Below, in pieces: positions 1-11,062 of a stretch of DNA of 64,000 nt. The position numbers and the translations under genes are program-made. Within the stretch, counting starts at the first letter, position 1. Each line of letters begins with the position of its first letter. The DNA is from Straminergon stramineum. Its lineage: Eukaryota; Streptophyta; Bryopsida; Hypnales; Calliergonaceae. Location: positions 16,494,501 through 16,558,500 of the forward strand of contig OY987269.1 in assembly GCA_963920665.1 (NCBI GenBank), in the 5' to 3' direction. The notes below the pieces were generated by a model. It searched no databases. It worked only from the letters and a program-made list of their open reading frames with translations, and was not told the origin of the DNA.

Positions 1-2302
1 TTGCTTAAAACCAATTGACTTATTGTATTGGTTTAGAATTTTATTGACAAAAATTGGTGTTTAAAGTTATGATTGATTCAAAGATTGGACTAGTAGAGTA
101 CATGTGCTAGAACCAATTGTTTTCTTGATGTTGTTAGATGATTGTATGTTGCATGTTGAAAATTAATAGTTCGAAGAGATGGGCCAGACCTATTGGTATT
201 CTAGTCAATCTGAAATTGGATTTAATCTAATTAGTGTATTGATCTTGGTTTATGTATTAATGTGGAAAGATTGATGTTTGTATGAATGGCAATTTATTTG
301 TGAGATTACTTTGTGATTAAGTTAAATTGAATTATGAGAGGTTGAAGCTTTTTTGCTCAAATACCATGGAGTTTGAACAAATGGAGAAATTGGAGTAGAG
401 TTGATCAGGTCCAGTCTCTGCAACATGGTAATTGATTTCTAGTTCGATTACAAATTGTCTGGCATGACTACAAATTAATAGGGGAAATAATTATGACTAG
501 GTAAGGATTTGTAATCCATTGAACTTCTAAGTCGGAATAAGTGTTGTCTATGTTGGGATGAGTTATGGACTGAATCTATGCAAAATTACTTAAGGATCTC
601 GATGTTAAATCAACAAATTGTCTAGATAGTGGAATGCACATGAAAAAACTTTGATTGCTTTGTTGATAGTGGAAGGATTGTGTAAGGAAGAGGTTGTCCA
701 ACGGGTGATATGTTTGAGTGCTACTAATTGTGGCAATTGAAAAATTGTTCGATCTATAGAAACTGAAAGCATCCAATAGTGTGGATAATCATTGTTAAAT
801 GTCTTTTAACACTAAATGTGAGTGAGAGTAAATTGTGAAGTTGTTAATTGAACAATGTGTTTGGAATCAAATTATTTGATTGGTAAATTGAGACTTGAGA
901 GGAGGAGCTCTTAAACTAGCTATCATTATTACTAGTCATGAACCAATGAATGGTTTCAGAACAATAAGGTGAGTGTAATAAACATTTTGATTGATCTATA
1001 AGGGTGACTACAATAAAGTTGGGCAAATAAGAGTAGGAGGAATGGACAATTTGACGAGTGTTATAATTAGAATTTATCAAAAATATCATAGTAGACAATT
1101 TGTTTGATTAGTTGTTAGTTGTTACAACTTTTGTTCAGGGTTGTAAGAATAGGACCCTTGGTATAGTAAACCGTAAGAGAGACCAATTGTTTCAATCTTT
1201 GTAATTAGATTAAGTTATAATATGAGTTGAATAAGCAAGTCTTTTTACCTTTGTGCCATATTGAAGGAGACTTGGCTATGTCCTAAGACCGAGGATAACT
1301 AGAGGCTAATATAGTACAAAAACTAGTTGTTATATATGGTCCAATAGTGTCTGACCAACAAATTCTTTTGAATATGTAGTAGGAATATGTTTGTGATTGG
1401 TGTATAAGGCTTGGGTGTTTCAGTTCCATGGTCTTAGGTTGTATGTCTTGACAAATTGTTTGAAGATTGTACATGCAATGGAGTTTGCATTATACACACT
1501 CATGCCTTGCATTAGTTAGAGACAAATTATTGTAGTATGAAAACCATTTTGATACTCATTTAAATAGTGATTAGGCTAGTTAAGTAGTGGCTATAACAAA
1601 TTATTTTGGTAATTAAGCAACCTACATATGAAATATATATTACAATTGTATTGGGCTAAGATTTAGCTCATGCACATAACGAATTGTAGCGAAACCTGAC
1701 AAATTGTCAATAACTCCCCCTAGAACATTAGGCAAGACAAGGATGGCACTTGTGCATCCATAGCATTGGTAATGAATGGTCCACCAAATTTTGCCCTTGG
1801 AAATATTAATAGTATAAACAAATTGTCCATGTATTGGTGAAATTGTGTGATATCTATATCTATATATCCCACTTATGTCTAAATTACAAGCGACTTTAGC
1901 TACAATACATTAGACTATTTGAATGTTCCTTAGATTTCAAATCCCTAAACTATAGTCCTTGGTGTTCGTGAGGTAGGCAAAATCTAGACTACAAGGTACT
2001 ACTTGAAGAGCTCTTTGATAGTGAAGGCAATGTTACAAGCTCTTCCATTCTCTACAAATATCATAAGTAGATTGTATTGTATGTCCCTCCATACTTATAA
2101 CCCCAAGGAATTTTGCACTACATGCTCTTGTTTATTTAATTCTTGATGGGTCTTTCAACTATTGCTTGACGATGCTCAATCGTTCCTCTTATTTCATCCA
2201 TTTTGCATGGAAAGTTCAATAGCACTAAAACCTGCAAAAATCATCTCAAAATTTTTTTGTTGTGTGACTCAAGGGCCACATTGTATTTTCCACTCCGACC
2301 TC
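1..2302. other. AT-rich stretch without a recognisable gene
   Basis: No reading frame here looks like a known protein; the frames present are short and biased by base composition. The first 1.85 kb repeats a short motif close to ACAAATTGTC many times in both orientations (for example near 114, 451, 612, 1094, 1450, 1699 and 1818). That is reminiscent of the subterminal motif clusters of plant DNA transposons, but no termini were found. Confidence 0.5.
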
Positions 2303-3261
2303 TGAGAAGTCCCGGGGAGATCACTCTCAAGTTTTTAGAAAACTATGTGAGTTAAAAGATAGGGTCCATTCAATTCAATGGAATTTTTTTTTATATAATA
2401 TGTAGGGCTACTATAGGGTCCATGAAATTCCATATACTCTAATATATAAAAATGAGGCTACATAAAAACATCATCTAGTAGGAATTTTTATTAGTAAGTT
2501 AGCCTTAATAAATAGAGGCAATGCAAATATTTTTAGTATTATGAGTATTGATAAGGACAAATAGTTTCATGTGGATGATAAAATGGACACAATCAAGAAA
2601 ATCTACAATGATGGGTGGTTGACTAAAATTGTGCCAAGGTACTAAAAGTGTATATATCAAAAACATCAAGTGTAAATGGAAGAAATTGACTACAAATGGC
2701 AAAAATTATCACATTGCACAAATAGTGAGGTTTACCTTAATGGATTAAATGACTTGAAAATTGTACAATACGAGGATAGAATATATAGTCCATTTAACCT
2801 CAATCTTTGAGGACACATGTGTTAAACACACAACTGTTGAATGGAATGTCACAAGATAGTTTTAGACTTTTAGTGGGGATTTTGAAATGTTCAATGGTAA
2901 ATTTGTTATTTAAAACTTCTTCTTCGTCAATGGCACTTGAATTGAATTGAATTGAATTGATTGTTGTTGGTTTCATGGTGTATATGCACATAGTAGAGGT
3001 AAGGGAAAATTTGTAAAGAAGGGTGGTAATGGGAAAAATTTGGACAATTAAATATTGTATATAAGATAGCCCCACTAAAAAAATTGCATGAATGAATTTA
3101 CAAAAAAACATAGGGTATTAGAAATATACCCTTATATCTTTTTATGTAAAAATAAGGCCATCTTAAAAGCAATAATGAAGGTAAATAGCCCTACATCAAA
3201 TACCCTTTGAACTCAGGTGTATACCTTAAATTACAAGGAGTGATCTCCCCGAGTGAGAAGT
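2303..3261. mobile_element. hAT-like non-autonomous DNA transposon, intact ends
   Basis: The 943-bp element at 2311-3253 starts CCCGGGGAGATCACTC and ends GAGTGATCTCCCCGAG, which pair as inverted termini at 15 of 16 positions. It is flanked by the perfect 8-bp direct repeat TGAGAAGT (2303-2310 and 3254-3261). An 8-bp duplication with short inverted termini is typical of hAT elements, although other 8-bp superfamilies exist and the terminal bases are not the classic CAG. There is no transposase frame, so it would have moved in trans. A second, disrupted copy lies at 52913-54796. Confidence 0.85.
2937..2961. repeat. (ATTGA)n microsatellite
   Basis: About four to five copies of ATTGA lie inside the hAT-like element. 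The sister copy near 53588 has fewer units, so this array changed length after the copies separated. Confidence 0.8.
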
Positions 3262-4462
3262 GTGAATGCTTGCTCTTGTCAAGAAATCACCAAACTATTA
3301 CATTAGAACTTCCACAAGGTAATCGCTCTGGGACCAGAAGAAAATCCATTACATTAGAGAGGTTATTGCTATAGAGAGGGGTAAGTTTCGGCATTAATGA
3401 TGTTTGAAGATTTTTTTTAATAGTCTGCAATTTTATGGGGCTCCTCTATTGAAGTCACATTCACCAAAGCAAAATCTAGATTCCAAATCCAAAGAAAGTT
3501 TTTTTTTATTACTTATTTTGTACATCTTCAATGTGTGTAGATTGGACCAAAGGAATAATATCACTTTAGAGAGGTTACTTACTGGCTTACCGAAGTTCAC
3601 TTTATAGAAGTTCTAATGTAACTACACCTAAAATCATATGCTTCCTAAAATCGCACACTATAGATTCTTGCCTAAAATATACTCCCACTATTCATGAGAA
3701 GCTACGATTACTTTTTAGGAATACCTATTTTCAACACATTGAAAATTTACAGTTTATTCATACGGTGTCCAAAAAATGCATTCAAAGAGAATCTTGAATC
3801 TCCTTTTCACTACCTCTAGGACCCCACAAAAAGTTTTCCAATATTATAATGGGAACATTGTATAATAATGCTGAATTGCTCATTTGTGCAAATTTAGGTG
3901 TAGTTACTATACTGTTATTTTTGGTTCTCACTGGCCCTGGCAACAAGGGATAAGTTCCATCGTCCGTGCAAACAAGAAATTGATGAATCAGCGAGATGAT
4001 GCTTTCTGGATAACTGCCCTGCCAGCGAAACACTCGACGGATCCGTCCCATCCAACGACATTTATCGACGAGTTCATCCACAAAGTCCATTCATCCATTC
4101 ACAAGCATGGGTCATATACTCGTAATCACCCTTCGTGATTAGGTGGGGTCTCGCCTCCGTCCGACACCCTTCTCTCTCTCACAGTAGTCTCGCCCTGCAC
4201 AATTGTCATCTCGCACAAATTTTGGATTCTGCCTGCCCCTGCATCGAAATCTCCGCTACGTCAGTCGCAATCCACTACTACTGTTGGCAATCATCATCAG
4301 AGACCCTACCCGATCCAACCATAGCTCGCAAAATAAAATATCTCATACAGGATACTTGTGCGGGATACTATACAGGACTATCTGCGCCTTCGCATTTTGC
4401 GTTGCTTTGCTCTGCTTTTGGGTTGCTTGCTGTATTGGTCGTTGTTTGTATGTAACTTAGCT
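3262..4462 (+). other. Upstream region and probable 5' UTR of PFP-beta
   Basis: Base composition rises in GC from about 3880 onward, as expected for a leader and promoter of the following gene. Short overlapping open frames at 3884-4460 have no recognisable protein content. The only in-frame upstream ATG (4358) would add 35 mostly hydrophobic residues that PFP-beta proteins do not normally have, so I read it as UTR. No TATA box is convincing; an A/T run near 4328-4340 is the best candidate. Confidence 0.45.
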
Positions 4463-6151
4463 ATGGCTGTTTTGCCGCATGCCAATGAGCTGCAGAAGGA
4501 GCCCCCAGTGAGGGACAAGTCCGTGTACAGCCCCGTGCAAGCCAGCAGGTTAGACCACACGCCTACTCTTCCCACTGTGTTGCAGGGGAACTTCAAGCTT
4601 AGCCATGGCCCTCCTACAACCGCTGCGGGGCAGACCGAGGAGATTCAAAAGCTCTTCCCGTGCTTGTATGGCCAGCCCTCAGTGCAGCTTGTGCGGAGCG
4701 ACGCGCCAGTAGGGGCGGAGGAGAAGCTGAAGCTCGGGGTGGTGTTATCGGGGGGACAAGCTGCGGGAGGTCACAATGTTATTGCTGGGTTCTTTGATTA
4801 TCTTCAAGTGCACGCGCCTGGAAGTGTCTTGTACGGGTTCAAGGGTGGCCCCGCGGGCATCATGCGCAACAATGTGGTAGTGATCACGAGCGCGTTTCTG
4901 TACCCATATCGGAATCAAGGTGGTTTTGATATTATTTGCAGTGGCCGGGATAAGATTGAGACTCCGGAGCAGTTTCAGCAAGCAGTGGATACGGTGACGA
5001 AGCTTGATTTGGATGGCTTGGTGGTGATCGGCGGCGACGACTCCAACACGAATGCCGCGCTTCTTGGCGAGTATTTTAGGTCGAAGAAGGTGAAGACGCA
5101 CGTCATTGGGTGTCCGAAAACTATCGACGGCGACTTGAAATCGACCGAAGTGCCGATCAGCTTCGGCTTCGACACAGCGTGCAAGATTTACGCGGAGATG
5201 ATTGGGAACATCATGGTGGACGCGCGATCGACAGGAAAATACTACCATTTCGTCCGTCTCATGGGACGCGCTGCTTCTCACATTACCCTTGAATGCGCAC
5301 TTCAGACGCATCCCAACGTCGCAATCATCGGGGAAGAAGTGAACGCGCAGAAGAAGACGCTTCGTCAAGTGACGAACAGCATTGCCGATGTTGTGTGCAA
5401 GCGCGCCTCTCTGGGTAAACATTACGGCGTGGTGCTCATCCCCGAGGGTTTGATCGACTTCATCCCTGAGATTCAAAACTTGATCTCGGAGTTGAACGAG
5501 ATTCTCGCCTCGCAGGGCTGCGACGACCACGGCCACTGGAAGACCAACCTCAAACCCTCTTGCCGGGCGCTTTTCGATTCCCTCCCGCACAACATTCAAG
5601 AGGAGCTGCTGCTGGAGCGCGACCCCCACGGGAATGTGCAAGTTTCTCGTATCGAGATGGAGAAGATGCTGATCTCCATGATTGAAACTGAGCTTTTCGC
5701 ACGCAAGCATGAAGGAGGATTCGTGGGGCAATTCAAAGGCCAAGCGCATTTCTTCGGTTACGAAGGTCGTTGTGGGATGCCAACGAACTTCGATGCGACG
5801 TATTGTTACGCTTTGGGTTTTGCGGCTGGGGCTTTGTTGCATTTGGGACAGACAGGTTTGATTGCTTCCGTAGCGAACCTGACTGCACCGTCTTCGGAAT
5901 GGACTGTGGGCGGGACGGCGCTCACGCAGCTTATGGACGTGGAGAGACGGAAGGGGAAGAACAAGCCCGTGATTAAGAAGGCGATGGTGGAGCTGGATGG
6001 GAATCCATTCAAGAAATTTGCGTCCATGAGGGAGGCGTGGGCTGTGGAGGATAGCTATGTTAGTCCTGGGCCTATTCAGTTTGAAGGGCCTACGGCCGAT
6101 GACACCAACTTCACTTTGAAGCTGGAGCTGGGAGCTCCGGTCTCCATTTAG
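4463..6151 (+). CDS. PFP-BETA: Pyrophosphate--fructose 6-phosphate 1-phosphotransferase, beta (catalytic) subunit
   Basis: The 562-residue product is the catalytic subunit of cytosolic PPi-dependent phosphofructokinase, which reversibly phosphorylates fructose 6-phosphate using pyrophosphate in plant glycolysis and gluconeogenesis. Visible motifs (numbered from the ATG at 4463) are GGQAAGGHN at 97-105, GGDDSNTNAAL from 190 (PPi-type Asp in place of the Gly of ATP-type enzymes), PKTIDGDL at 218-225 with the catalytic Asp of the IDGD segment, and MGRAASH at 267-273. Length matches plant beta subunits. The start at 4463 was preferred to the in-frame ATG at 4358 because MAVLP begins the family-like N-terminus. 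The frame is uninterrupted, with no introns, unlike the other intact genes here. The enzyme normally works with an alpha subunit, which is not in this window. It ends in TAG. Confidence 0.96.
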   Translation: MAVLPHANELQKEPPVRDKSVYSPVQASRLDHTPTLPTVLQGNFKLSHGPPTTAAGQTEEIQKLFPCLYGQPSVQLVRSDAPVGAEEKLKLGVVLSGGQAAGGHNVIAGFFDYLQVHAPGSVLYGFKGGPAGIMRNNVVVITSAFLYPYRNQGGFDIICSGRDKIETPEQFQQAVDTVTKLDLDGLVVIGGDDSNTNAALLGEYFRSKKVKTHVIGCPKTIDGDLKSTEVPISFGFDTACKIYAEMIGNIMVDARSTGKYYHFVRLMGRAASHITLECALQTHPNVAIIGEEVNAQKKTLRQVTNSIADVVCKRASLGKHYGVVLIPEGLIDFIPEIQNLISELNEILASQGCDDHGHWKTNLKPSCRALFDSLPHNIQEELLLERDPHGNVQVSRIEMEKMLISMIETELFARKHEGGFVGQFKGQAHFFGYEGRCGMPTNFDATYCYALGFAAGALLHLGQTGLIASVANLTAPSSEWTVGGTALTQLMDVERRKGKNKPVIKKAMVELDGNPFKKFASMREAWAVEDSYVSPGPIQFEGPTADDTNFTLKLELGAPVSI

Positions 6152-7485
6152 GGCATGTCATTGCAGATATATTTAGTGTGCTGAATCTCTAGAGTAAGGA
6201 TGTGTTGGATTCCTTTACAATGTCCATCAGGATTGAGTCAACCGAATAGTTGGATGCTTCGTGATGAGACATTCGAGTTGTGATCTTGCCGTTTGTTTGG
6301 TGCTGGTAGCTGCCAGAACTTGGTGGCTAAAATGCTGACTTGTGTAGCAGAGTTGTAGCCGATTCTCAGGTTTTGGAAGGCCTAACGAACATTTTTGAGA
6401 TGGTGACAAATTGATGAGCCTTGGTAATCCCGCTGTTGCAGGAGGACATTGGTTTGTGTTCTTTTGATTGAGAGTAATGTAAAGGATGTGATTATATTGT
6501 CTCTTACTCAGGGTCTTGTATGTTTTGTTCTGTTGAAGAAAGAGGTCTACTTGTTGCGTCGTTTTCCCTCCATATCGAGGATCACTGATCGCAGATGTTT
6601 CATGATTTTGTCTTAGATATATTTTCTATGAGTCGCAATTCAGGAATTGTTTCACATATCCTGTTCTTTCCCCCCGCATGGAAGTCAGTGATCCGGGACC
6701 ACATTGATCCCGTTTATGATTGAAGTGATCCCGACAATCCCTCATTACACAGTTCCATCGAGCGTAGTTGCTATGAAACACTTCTTGAAGTTTTGGAGGT
6801 TTGTTTCAGTTCGGTACAAGTGCTACGGGAAGTGCACCCATAATTTGACACTGATAGCAATTGAGCATTTTTGCTATTTTTAAACGGAAATTATCATTTT
6901 TTTTTAATCTTATTGGCAGCTGAAAGAGGATTTGAAAGTACTTTCAGCATGCATTATGTGAACAGGGTATGAATAAGTCATAAAAATTCAAGTATCCTTT
7001 GTAGTTGTACCAAAAATCTATACTAAACTATCCACTCAAAAGACAAACCACTTCCTGCTCAATTAATTACCCCCCCCTCCACAAAAAATTAGTAGCCATT
7101 GATCATTTTTGAAAAAAAATAAAAACACACCCTTCCCTACCATTGATCTTGATACGAATATTACGATATTGTACATATATCATATGTATACATGTACGGA
7201 AAATGGATACGGATTATCCCATATCAATTGTCAAACGACTTCATTTTCAAAAATACAAGAGTGAGGGGGGTACTGTTTTTTCTCCTGAGAGGGGGGGCCT
7301 GTTGAATTCAATTCTAATTGCCTCATATAGTCTTCCTCACTATCCACTCAAAAGACACTCTCCAAGGCTCTCATGTTTTGATTGTGCATATTTTGAGTCA
7401 TTACTATCTAGGTTTAAATGACCTTTTTTTTAATCCAAATTTAGATATTGCATTTTGGGTAGTGATGAGTATGGGTGCATATATG
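6152..7485. other. PFP-beta 3' region, then AT-rich spacer
   Basis: The first 600-700 bases keep a mixed composition consistent with a 3' UTR and downstream flank. From about 6850 the sequence becomes AT-rich with homopolymer runs. No gene was recognised; frames at 7143-7509 have no coding character. Confidence 0.4.
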
Positions 7486-8140
7486 TTAAACCCTAAATGT
7501 AATGTCTAAGGCTTTTTTGAGCTTCTTGGAATTTGGTTTAAATCGAATAGAAAGCCATGATTTTGATAAGTTTTATCAATTTTTTTGGAATTGTAACTCT
7601 ACAAATTCAATCTAGACATGTTAGAGATCACATGGGACAGGAATACATAACAATATCACTTGTGAATTGAAAGATTATAATGTTTGATTATGAGGGTGTT
7701 AAAATTGTGAAAGTGATTTGAAGATTTTCAATCCTCTTTCACATGTCAAATCTAAAGGGGTGCTCATCAAAAAAATATGAGGTTAAAGGGCATAACATGC
7801 ACAACCCCAATCAATTCACAACTTCTCAAAATTTACTCTACAATTTTTTTAAATGAGTTTCTAATGGAATTATTTCTCCAAAATCTAGTGTATTTGAGTC
7901 TCATTTCTAAGAGACCTCAACACTAAAAAACCAAGGTTTGCAATGGACACTAGTGCACAAAATCTTAAATAGAAAAATCATAATCATTCATTTTCAAAAT
8001 TAGATTTTTGATGCTAAAACTAGACTTCAAAATTTTTTTGAAAAATATGAACTATGAAAAATAATAACTTGATAAGGTTTTATTTAAATCCAAAGTTTTG
8101 TTGACACCAAAGTTTGGTGCCTCAGGCATTTAGGAGTTGA
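7486..8140. mobile_element. TTAA-site element, subfamily B, copy 1
   Basis: The element runs from 7490 to 8136. It follows TTAA (7486-7489), begins ACCCTAAATG and ends CATTTAGGAG before TTGA (8137-8140), a one-base decay of TTAA. Its interior aligns by eye along its length with 9306-9946, for example a shared GAGCTTCTTGGAATTTG-like segment after the left end and GGTGCCTC just before the right end. There is no coding capacity. Confidence 0.7.
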
Positions 8141-9301
8141 GGAGAGAATCAAATTTAGTGAAGAGAGCTCAAAAACAACCAAATGTTATCATATATGCCA
8201 CATTTATTTGACCAACCTTGAACTAGAAAATAAATAACCTTTATAAAGTATACTATCCATTGAAATAACCTAACAACTACTAAAATTTGAAAACACATAA
8301 TCTCTATGCAAACAAAACAAATAATCAATCCATCAATAGTTCTCCCTTCTAAACCAAGGTATGTTGTCTAGGTGTCATTCATGCTAGTTCATTTGGACTA
8401 CACGTGGGACTTAAGATAAATAGACTCTTGATTCACGCTAATTCAATAAGGGTTAGAATTCCTCTCTCTTCAATGAAGAAAAGGCACTATTTTCACATCA
8501 TAAATTTTTTTATACGAGAAGATAGTTGGAAGTATTTGACCTATTTAGAAAAGATCCTTGAAGTTTTCTAGACCTGATTCGTTTCATCACTAAATCATAC
8601 TGACTTCAATTCTTGACTATACCTACAAAGGTTACATCGGAGATAAATGAAAAACCTTCTCTTGGTTGTTTAGTTTTGTATCCCTAAATAATTTGGGGCC
8701 ACAAGTCCAAATACAAATTTAAATTTTCCAATTTCTTCAAATGGAGATCTCTCCTTGAAGGATACTAAGGCCTAAAATTTGATCAACGGAAGACTTTCGA
8801 GATTAATCTAGAAATGAAGAATGCACCTATTTAAATGTCCAAAGTGGGGATCATTTTTGGCAAAGTACCTTGATGATAAATCTTGTCCTTTCAAGGGAAA
8901 TAGTAAGTTCTAATTGTTTCCCAAATGAAGGAGAAAAGTGTGGAATTGGTAACTCTTTGAGTTGTAAGGTAGAAGCACCACAAACCAAGACATTAGTTGT
9001 CCCAACTTGTTGCTTGCTTCAAACATTGACTATTTTGGGTTAGAATGTTATCTACATTATGTGAAAACCCAAGTCATTTCATAATATCTTTGTACTAAAA
9101 CAATAGTCTATGCATTTAGCAATTTGAAAAAATATGTTTATTCATGCATCCGGGACTCCCTTTAACCCTTAGACATCAGCACGGTTGTTTTGTGTCCGAT
9201 GGATGACTTCATTGTTGATTGTAGAAAAACAGAGTGCAACTATTGGTCCAATATTCAGAGCAGCCTTTTCCTGGCTACCTTGGTCATAGGGGCTTCATCC
9301 T
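8141..9301. other. AT-rich spacer between two TTAA elements
   Basis: No gene, RNA or clear element ends were seen. The sequence is low-complexity AT-rich DNA lying between two direct copies of the same element family. Confidence 0.4.
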
Positions 9302-9950
9302 TTAACCCCTAAATGTCCAAAGCCTGTTTGGAGCTTCTTGAAATTTGCTCTAAACTGAACAAAAAGTCAACATTTTCATAAGTTGTACCAATTTCTTTTG
9401 TATTGTAACTGTAAAAATTCAAACTAGACATGTTAGAGATCATATAGGAAAAGAAAACATAACAATATAACTTACAAATTGAAAGATTATCATGTTTGAT
9501 TATGAGGGTGTTAAAACTATGAAAATTTCACTTCTCTTTTTGCATGTCAACTCAAAAAAGTTGGTCACTAAAAAAATATGAGGTTACAGGGCCTACCATG
9601 CACAACCCCAATCGATTTATATTTTTTCAAAATCTATTCTACAATTTTTTTAATGAAATTCTAATGTGATTTTTCCTCCAAGATCTAGAGTATTTGAGGC
9701 TCATTTTCAAGAGCCCTCAACACTAAGGGAAGTCAAGATTGCAATGGGCATCCTCGCACAAAATCTTGAATAGAAAAATCATCATCCTTCATTTTTAAGA
9801 TCAGATTTTTGATCCTAAAATTAGACTTCAAAAAGAGTTATCCAAAAATATAAACTAATAATAATAGCAATTTGGTTGAGCTTTACTTAACTTCAAAGTT
9901 TTCAAAACACCAGAATCTGGTGCCTCGCGCATTTAGGGGCTACGGGTTAA
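9302..9950. mobile_element. TTAA-site element, subfamily B, copy 2
   Basis: TTAA (9302-9305) is followed by CCCCTAAATGTCCAAAGCC. The right end holds CATTTAGGGG at 9930-9939, followed by CTACGGG and TTAA (9947-9950). The 10-bp inverted terminus CCCCTAAATG is perfect, but the right side carries seven extra bases before the TTAA. It is a direct-orientation relative of 7490-8136 and an inverted relative of 35560-36170. Confidence 0.75.
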
Positions 9951-11062
9951 ATAAACCTCCTTTCTGCACGAAATGGAGTTCTCCTATTCACTTTCAAAGA
10001 ACTTTTCCAATTGCCATTGACTGTTCATCAGACGTTGAGGTGATTTAGGGTGCACGGTGGGTACACATTCAAGGTTTTCATAAACATGGCAGACTTTGCC
10101 TCTGGAATACACTCGTTTATTCTGAGCAGAATTTATGTATCCGGACAAGCCAAGGACTTCGCAAAGGACCACCAACTGTGGACCTCTCGGTTCGGGACCT
10201 ATCCTTTTTTTTCACTTTTTGAGAAAGTGCCAGAGTGGTGATCACTTAAATTTTGGTGAAGTATTGTATTTCTACATTCATCTATCTTTTGGACCAAAAA
10301 ATACTTTTCAATCATATTCATACACTTTTTCTTCCAAATTTGGCGAATTCATGAATATTTTAAATTGAAATGGAAAAACTTAGGCGAGAAAAGATTACTT
10401 TTTTCTGGCGAGAAGTAGACATTTATTTTGAAATGGTGCAATCTGGCCCCGTGGTGCCGAAAAAAACAAAGTGCTGTTCTCGACAGTTACAGCATCGATG
10501 ATTGCACTGATTAGTTCGTGTGCTTCTGCGTGCAATGTCCAATTTAGTGTGCCACTAAATACAGCAGTTTAATTGAGCGTACGGACGCAGGGCCACCGAT
10601 TAACGATTGACATAGACAAAACTGTATCAAAACATTTGCAAGAATTGTGGTATGACATGGGCAGTGACGAAATAAATATCAACATCTCTTGATGAACCAA
10701 GTTTCAATTAATCAACTCAATTAGAATTGAAGCTTAGTGTATGATACATAGGATGTACGTGACAGAAGCCGTCCATTGAGGTCATGGTGTTCGCACTTCT
10801 CTCGTGGCAAATATGCCCTAAATCTCTAATTGGCCACGGAAAAATGCTAAAATATAACATTGAGGCAACGAATCGCTCGACCCAAGGTATTATTCTCGAA
10901 CAAGTGCTCTTGCATCAGCAATTCTGTGTTAAACAATCCCCTCCCGCAGTAGTTGAGCTCTGTGCAACGTCCCGGCACAACTCTCAGGATTCACCTAAGA
11001 TGAGGTCAGATTCCTTTCCAACCACGTCATATATTAGCAAGATATGCTCATGACAGATTTTG
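9951..11062. other. Spacer downstream of the Aurora gene
   Basis: Composition is mixed and becomes GC-richer from about 10430, probably the 3' flank of the minus-strand Aurora gene. The open frames at 9984-11053 are short and overlap on both strands, with no recognisable protein. Confidence 0.4.

Noticed and set aside
4358..4462. N-terminal extension of PFP-beta with a hydrophobic stretch resembling a signal peptide
   Set aside because: PFP is cytosolic and the family starts near MAVLP; the extension is more simply 5' UTR.
4745..5842. 365-aa open frame on the minus strand inside PFP-beta
   Set aside because: It lies antisense to a well-supported gene, is rich in His/Arg/Val as expected from reading GC-biased codons backward, and matches nothing recognisable.
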